Positions 13,210 to 25,200 of a stretch of DNA of 64,000 nt are shown piece by piece (the stretch's first letter is position 1; every line of letters begins with the position of its first letter). Source of the stretch: Lingula anatina (taxonomy: Eukaryota > Brachiopoda > Lingulata > Lingulida > Lingulidae); contig NW_019775434.1 of assembly GCF_001039355.2 (NCBI RefSeq), positions 73,428 to 137,427 of the forward strand. The letters run 5' to 3'. The translations under genes were made by a program, and so were the position numbers. The notes under the pieces are model-generated. The model made no database searches. It was not told where the DNA came from and saw nothing but the letters and a program-made list of their open reading frames with translations.

Positions 13210-16200
13210 ACATACTTTTTGTTTGCTCTAGCCATGTCAAATCCTATGTGTTCTATTGCATGCTCAGGTGGCAGGAACTGATTCAGGTATTTGATAACCC
13301 TGATAAACTCTTCACTTATCAAACTTTCTCGTTTTTTGTTTTCTCTAGTCTGCAATGAAAATTTGTGTTATAGATAATGTGAAATTACCTGTCAATTATT
13401 AGTATTTTGGTTTATATTTGTCATATCAAATTGTTTTATTTCATGTATTAGACACTTTTTAGAGAGAAGATGCCATTAAAACGTCTGAACACCTTGTGGC
13501 AGAACAACAGTTTTAATGGTAACTGAAAACTACAGACCTATTAAATTATGTATCGCCTTAAGGTATTCAAACTTACCTTGACAAGGTTAAGGATAATAAT
13601 TGGGGCCCCATATCGCCTCAGTAACTTATTAAAGTGTTGACCTGGTGCTGTGCCATAGGGGTCAGTGTGGTCAACTGAAATACCAAAGAAGCAATGAAAT
13701 TATTGAAACAGATGCAACAATATTCAAACAACTGACAGTCATCATTCTAATCATAATAATTCTTAAAAAAACAGATGTATCCTTGTTTTTAAAATGAATT
13801 AATCATGTTTCACTTTGAAACATAATGGAAAAAAGATGTAGCAAAATGTATCTTAAAATGATATTCTCAATGACAATCTCCATCCCAATCAAACTATTTC
13901 TCTTAAATATGAGAAAAACTAGGCAATAATAAAAGATATATCATAATGCATTTTTCCTGCCCTTTATAAAATTACAAAATAAATCTTGTCTTACTCTGAA
14001 TAGGGGGCTTTGGCATGACCTTGGATAGATCATGTGACCAGAAAAGTGGAATGGAACCTCGCAATTGCACAAAGGAAGATATCCTGGCTCTTCTTAGGTC
14101 TAAAATTGTGGAATCATGCACAATTTGCTCGGTCTCTACCTCATTGGCAACTTCACCCTGAATATAAAGAAAATGTGTACATTCTTCATTTCTACAGAGC
14201 ATTGTCTTTATAAGTAGCAAACACATTGAAAAGATTTTCTTATTGGTGCCATTCGGTGCCGCTCGGTGAACATTCACATATAATGGAAAATTTGGAAATG
14301 ATTTAAAATACATATAAATTCAATGATGCAATGAGTTATGTGTGGAACAAACTTACAACTGTAGAAATATTCTTACCATACAATTAACTCCTCTTTTCAA
14401 GAACCTGGTCCCTGCCATTCTGGTAGATCTCCTAGCAATCACTGTCAGATAGATATTACGACCATACACTATCACATCTGTTATTTCTGTTAAGTCAGTC
14501 TTTAAAATTGTGAAGTAATACAGGTGAAATAATTAAATAACTAGAATATCAGAGAGGCAATACCACCTCCGGGTATTGTACCACCAGCTGGAGTAAGCAT
14601 ATTTGTATCTAAAACAAAAAAAAAAAAAAAGGAAACCACCTCCTTTGTTGTGCTTGACAAGCTCTACAAAATGCAGTAAACAAGAGTTCCCAATTATTTT
14701 ACTGAAAATTATAATTTATAACAAAGTCATAGGGAAAAAGTAAAATCCAGGGTTGCAGTAAGACTGTGAACATAGGACTTCCCATCCAAGTATATATAGC
14801 GCAACATTAATCAAAGCGCAAATGTCAATAAAATGACATTTTCAACTAACAGCTATATGATTCTGTTGTATTGTAAAAACAAAATTTTTGACAGCAAACT
14901 AGCCTCAGAGATTCCTCTCAATTCAAGCACACATAAAATGGTCTTTTAAATTAATGTAATACATACCATGGGGCTTATATCACTGGCAGTGATATCAGTG
15001 TGTTCTACTCAAAATAGGGGTTTGTTGAAACATTTAAGATTTCTATTGTACGTATAACAAATAATGCAATGCTACCACACCTAGCCCGATATACACGACG
15101 CATGTGTCACAGATCAGGTCCCAATCTAGTCTACTTCTTAACTGGCCCAGACCACATCCCAATTAGGACGTGGCCCATACCATAATTGGGTCTTTGCATT
15201 GTTAACAGCTTAATGAGCATGTTAATTGGCCAAGTAATTTACAGGTGAGCTGCCAGTTTGTTTGTATGACAGTATGAAGCAGCATTCAGAACTGAAAATA
15301 TAACACTGAAAGAAGAGATCAGGGCCCCTTATCTCGAAAGCTTCGCTATGTTGCGCACGTGCGCAAGCGTCTCGATTCCATTACTCGCCCATACTCTTCC
15401 CATATAATACACTGTAGCCTCTTTTTGATATAGCGATTCGCAATACGCGATGCTTTCGAGATACGGGGCCCAGTTCCTCTCCTTTGTCAGAGGAATTTTG
15501 AGAAAATGATTAATAAGTTCTGAATTTCACTGGTTTTCCTAACTTTGCTCTTTAAATGATTGTTTTTGAAGAGAATCTGCCAAGTATTGTTATTAGTTCT
15601 CAATTCCAAATGTTTATCACAACTCTGTAGAAGCCCAAAATAATTCTGCGATGCCAGTTAATTGCACTCGACTTTAAAGTGTCCTTCTCATCTCTTTCAA
15701 AATTTTGGCCACAGGTAACAATGTCCTGTATGTACACTCCAAACCTTTCGTCACGTGGCCTGACTGGGATAGTTAAAGAAAATGTATGCCCAAAGTCAAA
15801 TGTGCAGTGTTCATTGGTTGTTTTGAAGTTTTTATCCTGATTTTATCCTGAGTACGGTGTCCCACAAGGGTCTGTGTTAGGTCCGATCCTATTCTCATTA
15901 TACATGTTACCTGTAGAAGATATCATACTAAAGCATGGTCTGAACACTGTTATTTTTGCAGATGACACACAAGTATATATTACATGCAAGAGCAGCCAGT
16001 CTGCAACAATCACTTCTATGGAGACNATATCTTGCACACAACTAGGATAGGTATTCTACTTATTCAGAATTGTGAGCAGGAACTCACTTTTTCTTTCTCA
16101 TAATTTTAAAGGATAAATGGAGAAGTTTGCAAGAAATATAAAATTTTGTATGGTGCACTTCCCACAGATAGTCTGATATGCAGAAATAGATGGCTGTCCT

Positions 16201-19200
16201 TTATCAACAAGAAAGCTCTTGTAGGTTGTGCTTTCTTTAAATTATGACCACCAGTTGTTGACTTCTCCTAAATAAATTTACAATTAAGTTTCTTAGGCTG
16301 TATTCCCAGAGCTTTTAGATCGATATATATACATATTTAAAGCTAAATCAAGGAAACCTTAACTTAAAGGTCATACGTATACACCCAACATATATTTAGC
16401 CATCAAACGCGTCATACCATTAAACACATCCAGGGTAAAAGCATGTAACATGCTTGGGAGCAAAACGTGCTTAGGAGCTAAATGCATTGAAAAAATGAGA
16501 CAAAGCAGGCACTAAGAATTGTGTTTAGGAGCTAAATGATGTTTTTACAGTGTACGTTATAATTGTGTACCTGTGTACTTGTATAAAAATAAAACCATTT
16601 CAGGTCATTTTAATGCCTTTTCATGCAAGAATGTTGTCTAACAACTGAGTTGATACAATGTTGTTATTTGACGTTGATCCTACTTTCAAATCCAATGTTT
16701 ATCCAACGTCTTGTCAACGTTGAATTCAACATTGTTTCAACGTTGAAACAAAGTCATTTTGCCCGCTGGGTACTGACTGTGAGCAGTGCAGTGGTTTGTT
16801 TACAAACAGAGGGGTGCACATGTTCAAGTAATGCTGGAAAGAATGTTTACTTGATGACAGTATATTTTTGTGCCATTGCGAGTTATGACAGTGTGTCTGC
16901 TGTCCATGGGGATGGGAAATGTTTCACCCATTTATTTTGTTCACGGAGTTTTGCAGGCATTTCTTAGTATGGCTGTTAATGGGAAATTATTTGGTGGTTT
17001 AAAGCTTCCACTTGTATATCCTTTTCCCTTTGGTGTAGTCAATCACAATATGTAGCTTACTTTATTTATTTGGTTCATATATATTTACACTACTATTCCC
17101 TGTTGTTTTTTTCCTCCAACATGGTCACGAGACTATTGTTACGGAGCAAATATGACGTCACTGAAAATGGGTAGTCCATTATTTAGTAATATATATATAC
17201 ACCTTGTAAATATTTCGATAAATTGCTCTTACTGCATTTTTATTGACTTAATACATACCTACAGGCTTTTTATTTACACCATGTTTGCTCACCAATAAAA
17301 AATGCAAACCTGGCCTTTCACAGACTCATAAAATAACCTCGATCAACAAAAGCACAAAAAAATTCTGAGTGTTGTTAACATTATTCAACACTCACTGTTA
17401 TGGCATGGGGTATAAACCTCTGTCAGACCACTTACAAGTATTGATATACTGAAGTCATAAAAGAATGTCTAAAAATATCAGCCTATCGCTACCACTGTAT
17501 CTTTCAACCCCTTCAAGCACACCGCGCGGCCATTTGTAAACTGAAGGCAAGTTGCATTTGATCGTAAGAAAAATGTTCCTAAATAACAGCTCTTAATTAG
17601 CAAAATGAAAAGTTTGCAGCAAAATTGCAGCAATATTTTGCAGGAGTTTGAAAGAAAAAATTTATTCCTGCTAATTTGCAGCCATACTGCAGATATTTGT
17701 TGCCATTTTGCAACACAAAAAATGTATTGTCATTGTTATAGTGAGGAAAGACGACAATGGTCTGGAGCTTTCAAACGTTTATTCACCGAATCACTTTTTA
17801 AAAAAATTTCACAAGTATTTATACTCTATTTTCCAAAGAATTTTCCATTCTCATGTTACAAAATGCTATTCAATATTTCCTTATTAGGTAATTGCAGTGA
17901 GAAGTACTCGTTTTTAATTTAAATATTAAAAATATTATTCGAATTACTCAAGCTTGACCTTGTCCATCTCGAGTTTGCATGAGTTTTACACGTTAGAAAA
18001 GTGCAAATCTATTAAAAAATTAACCAATCAAATCAAACTATATGTGACTTTGAAATGTTCCATTTGTTGACACTTAAAGAAATTCAACTTGCACTCAATA
18101 ACTTCCTATCCTTTTACACATTTGATTCTGTTTTAATTGTTATCTGTACTTATTTTAAGTGTAAGTCATTTGCTTTACAACATACACCCCTTCTTCAAAT
18201 GAATTCCTCCTCGAATTCGAAAACTTTACAACATCATTTTTGTTCCTTGCAGAGACACCATGAGTGACCAACAGAAATACGATGTTCAGCAATTCATTGC
18301 ATTAAAAAATAAATCTATTAATCCAGTAGAATGCCAGGATACATCTAGTCAATCAAAACCTTTAACAGGATCTGGGAAAGGAAAGGTAAGAAATACTTCA
18401 AGGAGATAACACACTTGAGAGCAAGAATGAGGGCAGGTGAGGTGAGGATGAATAACTGCACCCTCTTTATTGGTAAAAACTATGTCAAATAAATAATGAT
18501 GAGGTGTTGCCTTCTATTTCACCTTTGTGGTTTCTACCATGTTAGTCAAAATACTTTTAGATTGTAACTTATAAGCCAAAGATACGTAATGTGTGCTCAA
18601 AACTGACAAAATGTTTTTCTTTCTTTCTTTTTTTTTTTTTTTTGCAAGTTGCCAGAATTAATTATTTTTTCCAAAATGATGATTGCACTATCGATAAGAG
18701 AAAAAAGAACCAAGTAACTGGCTACGAAACAGCAAACAAAACGAAAATAGATGTTAACTGCTCAGTGTTAAGTCTCATCTACCCAGATAACTCACCAAGT
18801 TGTGCCAGAGTTATTTCTACCAGGGCTCATACTTCATATCTGAACTTTAGGGACCATTCAGATCGAGAAGAGCTGAGTGGTAGCTAGGCCTCGACCTAAA
18901 TATGGCTGCAACCTAAATATGGTGGACCTACATTAAAGAAAGATAGCCTTATCCTGTAATGGTCTCTCCATCCATCACACGCCTACCCATGCGTCAAATC
19001 TCGACCTGTTGAATTGAGCCGAGGTTTCATGGGGAAGCATGTGAGAGGCGGAGAGACCATTACACGATTAAGCTATCTTCCTTTCATGTAGGTCCACCAT
19101 ATTTAGGTTGCAGCCTAGCTAACACTTGGCTCTTCTCAATCTGAATGGCCATTTATTGAAAGTTAACTACTTTCTCCATTATTTTTTCCAACAGGCCAGA

Positions 19201-22200
19201 TCAAGTGAAGGACTTTCACTGACTAAACAAATAAAAAAGTAATATGAGTTCTACTTTAACAGTGTACATGTATATGAGCTTCATGTATGTGGACGTCGTG
19301 TGGGAGATGTAGATTTTGTCAAAGATTTCCCTTACCAAATATCAGACCTGCTGCAAATTTGCAGCAAATATTGCTGCAAACTGTTATTCCTTCTTGCAAA
19401 TTAGCAGAAATAAAATTTTGCAGGAAAACTCATGCAAACTTGTTGCTGCAAATTTTTGATTTTGCTAAGGCAGGATATTGGTTAATGGTAATACATTCTT
19501 GATCAGCAGCATTTTGTTAAGAGCTGTATTGTTCTTGCATGCTTTTTATTGTGCATTATGTGCTAAATGTTTATATTGCCATACCATAACAGATAATTAA
19601 CAGAAGGTCTCGAGTGCGTTTTTTGTCATCTTTAGACACTTAATGAACAAATAAACATAACCCAAGATTGAAAAATAAATCGGTTTCGATTAAGACAATA
19701 TATCACTAGATTTGTAAAAATACACACCAGAAGACTAATCAATGTGACACAGTACCGGTGGTCTCGTGACCCTCCTTTCTAACCAGCATTCTATGGAGTG
19801 TGAGTGCAGGTGTGCACATCAGTTTTTCCTGTGTTTAACAAAAATGAGGAGAGTTCAAAAGAGAAAAGGACACTTCTGTGTAGCTTACGGCTGTTCAAGC
19901 AGCTCTGTTTCATTTCATTTGTTCCCCAAAGCGTCAAAAGCACCTGCAATTAGAAGACAGTGGATTGCCTTTGTGAAAACAACAAGGAAAGATTACATGG
20001 AGCCCTCCCAGCATTCGGAACTTTTTGAAAAACATTTCGATGTTACGTGCTACCCTTTTAAGTACCAATTGCTAAGGAATATGGGGAAAGAAGATGAAAA
20101 AGTTTGAAAGAGTTATTACCCGACGCTGTACCAACGATACACGTTCTCAATCAAGTGAATCAAGTTGCCCAAGCCGAGTCAAGTGAAACTGCAAGTGCAA
20201 CTGTTAGAGCAGATGGAGATATAAACCATTGAGGTCTATATACAGAAAAAGGGAGTTGTCAAAGGTAAGTAATACCAGTTTAAATCAGTATGAATTGATA
20301 AGATGTAAGGGATATAGCGTAGCAACATGATACGTTGTACATGTACTGTGGGAATAATGCTTATTGTCCCTCAATTTTAAACATTATAACAGGTTATATC
20401 ACTTTACTTAAAACATATTTTAATAAAATTTAGATGTTGCAAGAGTATGAAATGGAGGTATCCATTCCTCAAGTTCAGAGAAGAGAATCTGCAGAAACTC
20501 TGACTGATGGTCAAGAGATAGGATCTGGAGAAGATCAAATGGAATATACAGACATGTTGGATGTTCCTTTGGTGAGTTCTTGATAACATATACATGTATG
20601 TCTTCATTTCGTCTCAATTGCCCTATAGTTTGAACATTTGATAGATTTCAAATGTTAAATCCTGTTATTCACTTGTGTTGCTCATTTTATTACTCTTTAA
20701 GTTGATGGGTATGGATTGTTTATGGTGGGATAAACATTAATATGATGGTTGAAAATATCTTCAACTATATTTATTGTACTTTTGTACATGAAATATCTTA
20801 ACCTTTCAGGATATGTTCACCAGCTCCTCAGATGCCTGATGCAGTCTATGCAGGAGGACATCCTTGATGAAACTGCACTAGGGAAAGCCCCCCTCCATTG
20901 TGTGCACAATACAAAAGACCAAGACTTAAAAGAAATTCAGAACTTGTCTAGACTTAATAAGTAATTTGGATAAGTGTGACATTCATGAGGACTATAAAAA
21001 TGTCAAAATTCTAGGTTTACAATTTAGTTTACAACACTACTTTTCACAGAAAACATCCTTACTGGAGTCTGTTGTACTAATAAAAAAAATCTCAAGATAA
21101 TGCTGCTATTACTACAAAAAAGAAGTCCAGATCTATTTTTTTTTTTTTTTTTTTTTGGATTTAGTGGACCTTAACATATTCCTTCTTTTCCCACAAAAAA
21201 TTTATGGTTACATAATTTTTTGAAATAAAGATTCCACAGAATACTCAAAGACAAAATTTAAACAGCTAAATACTTATACAAAATATCTATGTCATGATTC
21301 AATTACAAAAAAAAAATTAAGAAATTATTCTGTCAAATATCATTACTTTAACTAACAATTGTAATTAATTCAGTTCATTGTCTATTCCATTGCTGTACAA
21401 AGACATCATTATTCTAATGAAATGAAATTAGAATTTTTATGCTTCCAAAATATTTTGATAGAGATAAATGTCCAGTTATCATACAGATTGTTTAAACAGC
21501 TTTTCTAATGGACTGTACATTTAAAATCTCATCATTTAAACGATTCAGTATCAGGTATATCATGAAACTATATTCTTCCTTCTATAATACATATCTTGGG
21601 AATCTCCCCACATGTTGGAAATTTACCATTTTTGAATAAAAAAACCTACTGTCACATATTCTTTATAATTCAATTTAACCTTATCTGTAAACACAATTTA
21701 TGTTATTATTTTCAAATATGTAAGTCATGAATTATTTGGTGCAATTTTACTTAAAACATTGAAACAAGAATATCAAATACTGAGCCAAGTGTAAAATATC
21801 TATAAATCTAATTTTTCCGAACCTACAGTACAGCTCTAACTAATGCATTATCCTTTAACTGAATAAAAAAAATTGTATCTTAATTTGCAGTGTGGAAGAA
21901 GTGTCCATTTTAGTTTCTTTGCCATAAACTTTCTCTGCACCTTTTTGTTGTCTCTGTTAAAGTCCCATTTTACACCTGTCCATTCTTTTGTGTTCTCACA
22001 AACATTTTCTGTGTCTGAGCCTTGTTTGTCTTCATTCTCTACAACTTTTACTACCTCACCTGCACTTTGTTTCATCTCTACTTCAGAAACTTTGTCTCTG
22101 TCTGTATCTTTAAAAATAGGAAAGTCCATTCCCATCCGTTCGTCAGTAAGTCCTTCATGAGCATTATTTTCAAAATCTGTCACAGCCCTTTCATCTACAG

Positions 22201-25200
22201 CATGTTTCTTCTCATACTGTGGGTCATCATTATCAAATCCTTCATCAGCACTCTTCACATTATCTGTTAAAACATTATCATCTACAGCAAGTTTCTTATC
22301 ATACTTCAGTTCACCCATTTTACTCTCACTTAATCCGTTGTCATCATCATCATCAGTTTTCTTCCCTAGCTTTTAATCATAATCTTTCTCGACAGACACT
22401 TTGTTTCTCCCCTTTTTCGAAATCAGTTCTCTGTCCTACCTCTTGATCATTTACAAAAATAATGTCCTCGCTCAGTTCATTCCCATCATTTTCTTCACCT
22501 ACAACTTGTTCCTTCACAAACTCCATCATACATCCATCTTCCTTAGCAGTACTCAATGTCTCGACTTCAGTTCCCTTCTCCATTTCTGATGGTCCATCTA
22601 CTTTGCTTTGGTTTCTATCTTTAACTTCTTGTTTCATTTCAGATTCTGCACTAATGTCATTATTTTGTTGCTGCAAACAGCCACATTGTTTTTGTAACAA
22701 GTCGGCTAGTTTAGATAGGCATTCTACAAGCCTGCCGTTAATATTATAGTCCTTTTCAGAATCCCAGTCATCATCTTCGTACACATACTAATCTTCAAAG
22801 TTGGATCCATAGCTACACTGTATATCCCTCCCCCGCAGTGATCCTGGTCGAGCTCGCCATTATGTAGGGGTCCATGTTCCACCCTACCCAGGTTCTTCTA
22901 ATATTTTGCTTGTCACTGATGCATGGGAGAGGGAATATAACCACAAACTCACATATTCAGTTCCAAGTCTAAAAGTGTCTTTATTAGGTCCCAACATTCA
23001 GCATTTATACACATTATCTACAGGGAATATATCTGCATGCTACAGTGGCAGCAACTCATTTAAATACTACCGTAATTGCAATGCAATAGATAACAAGTGA
23101 GAGCTTCTACTTTTAAGTTATATCAGTTCTACTTATCATGGATAAATATACAGAGGATGATAAATATTCATTCAAGACTGAAGCAAGGTGAATGCTAATA
23201 TGCTGACTGATTGTATAAACATAATATGTAAATGAGTGATTTCATCACTTGCATTTAGTGGACCTTAACATGACTTTGCTGGGGGCTGACATTTTTCTTT
23301 GTTTCTGGCTACCGGCACATGCGCATTTATTGTTGGCATGACTTGAGCAATCAGCGCTTGCACCCCACACACGCTGAGCCATTTACCTTAAGAGGCCAAA
23401 AATATCAAACATGTGAGATGTTTTGCTCAGCTGTGCGAGAGGCAAAAATCTCACCAAAATACCCCTGCAAATGGTGAGCAATTGGCGCGCCCACTTGCGC
23501 TGCGCCGTTTTCTCACCGTTTGCTTAAAGTTAGATGTGAAGCATGTGCATGTACATGTAGTTTATCTGTAATGCAAGTAAATCACCATTAACACTCAGTC
23601 AGAAGTCATCAGTGGGTCAGAAAAAAAACTTCAAATCTGCACCTTCTTCAAATTTCTGGTCATAAATTTGAACTAATTATCTACCCCTCCAAAGCGTATA
23701 AGTCAAATGACATAGCTATGAATGACATATAACTGCTACACGTGCAAGTGCATAATCATTCAAATTAGAGTTAGCAGAAACAGCCAAAGGATATATATCT
23801 ATATAGCAAAGAAAGAGAGCAAAAAATATACCTGCTCAAATATCATTTTTGGAGAAATATGATAATAAAAGTGGAGAGAAACATTACTCAGAAAGTTATC
23901 AAGAAGAAAGAAGATCCAAGTTGGGTCCCTTTTCATTGATTATACCAAGGCTTTTCACTCTGTGTACCACGATGCCCTCTTGAAGACTCAATGACTCAAT
24001 GACAGAGCCCCACAAAGCCATGATAATGCCAAAGGAGTGATGCGGGTAAACAACCAGCACACTGAAGAGTTTTCATCTAAAAAAGGATTGAGTATGGAAG
24101 CGTATAAGTGCCACAACACACAACAAAATCACTCAACACACAACACAATTTCAACACGACACATTTAACTTCTCGACACAACACCAAAGAAAATCGCAAC
24201 ACAACACATTAACTTCTCGACACAACGGAAATAGATGGCACTTTCGGCGTGGACATCTTGGAAAAGCCACAAAAACCCACAGAACGATTCTGTGATTGTT
24301 TCCTTATTTTCTCAAGGCATTTATAATAATGTGTCACTTTTGGGTCCAGGAAAAGCGCACTTTTGAAAACATTGTATTACAGAGAAGTTTTAATATCAGA
24401 TAATCTGTTGTGAATGTTGCATATTCTATGCTCTGTGTGTGTGTGTGTGTGTGTNCAATTCCCATAGCCTTCCGTTCCTAACTTATATGGTCTAAAGGTA
24501 GATAGCAGAAATTACTACGTCTAATTATATTCAACCACCCCCAGGACCAGACCCTAAGTCAAAAAAATTAAATGCCATTCAACATCCCAAATTATAATGT
24601 AGCTAAGTTTCATGCTTTAACTCAAATGGCCGATACAATAGGCAGATAGCAGAAAATACGTTGTAAAATTAGACTCAACCACCCCTAGGGACAGCCACAC
24701 CCATGTCACAATAAATTTCCGAAGTGCCCATGCACATTTCTTACGTTAGTGTATTAATCCCCAACGTTTATTTCCTAATTCTGAAGATATAAGGGTAGAT
24801 AGGAGAAAAATACGAAGTAAAAATTACAATCAACCACCCCTAGGGACGGCCACACCCCCAATAAAAAAAAACAAAAACAAAAAATCCGAAATCCCATGCA
24901 CATGCCTAACAAAATGTTTATTAACGTTTAGAGTTCCTAACTCTAATGGTTTAGGAAATTACAATGTGCAATAAGTTTTATATTTTCGTCCACCCCAGGG
25001 GCAGCCTGGCCAGTTTCAGCATACATAGTCGAAGCAAACCCGTCCCCACTCCAATTCTACCTGTCTCGAACTTCAAGCTGTTTCAAGGACTTAGAAAAAA
25101 ATCCTGGTTGCAAAATGCGTTGCAGTTGCAAAATGCGTTTTCCCGATTTTCTTTGGTTGCAAAATGCGTTGCAGTTGCAAAATGCGTTCAGTTGCAAAAT

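Larger units (their letters stand above)
17586..19530. mobile_element. Element or foldback bounded by inverted TTAGCAAAAT...TTTGCAGCAA repeats
   Basis: ACAGCTCTTAATTAGCAAAATG...TTTGCAGCAA at 17586-17640 reappears in reverse complement at 19440-19526 (CTTAGCAAAATC...TTTGCAGCAA and ACAGCTCTTAAC). About 120 bp of TTGCAGCAA-rich sequence is involved on each side. GGTCACGAGAC at about 17124 and its complement at about 19759 may extend the symmetry. Inside lie an exon-like segment (18261-18386) and a hairpin element (18849-19155). Confidence 0.55.
21159..23270 (-). mobile_element. Decayed non-autonomous LTR retrotransposon
   Basis: On the minus strand an LTR-like segment 23270-22863 starts TGTTAAGGTCCACTAAAT and ends CCCCTACA. 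It contains a TATA-like GTATAAATGC and AATAAAGA. A possible primer-binding sequence starting TGGCGAGCTCGACC follows at 22859. After the internal region a purine tract (GGGAAAAGAAGGAATA) is followed at 21176 by the same TGTTAAGGTCCACTAAAT. The second LTR is then cut off after about 18 bp and replaced by A22. No integrase or RT was seen inside. The PBS could not be matched to a particular tRNA. Confidence 0.65.

Noticed and set aside
14377-14486. FIG4 exon start at the upstream AG (14486)
   Set aside because: It would add three residues relative to human and place the AG only 3 nt from the U12-like branch site; the AG giving 14477 fits both.
15843-16037. Minus-strand ORF opposite the RT fragment
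   Set aside because: It is the shadow of the plus-strand reverse-transcriptase reading frame, which has clear motifs.
22022-22749. Plus-strand ORFs rich in Ser/Phe/Leu
   Set aside because: Antisense of the acidic minus-strand Gag-like frame, which has the LTR context.
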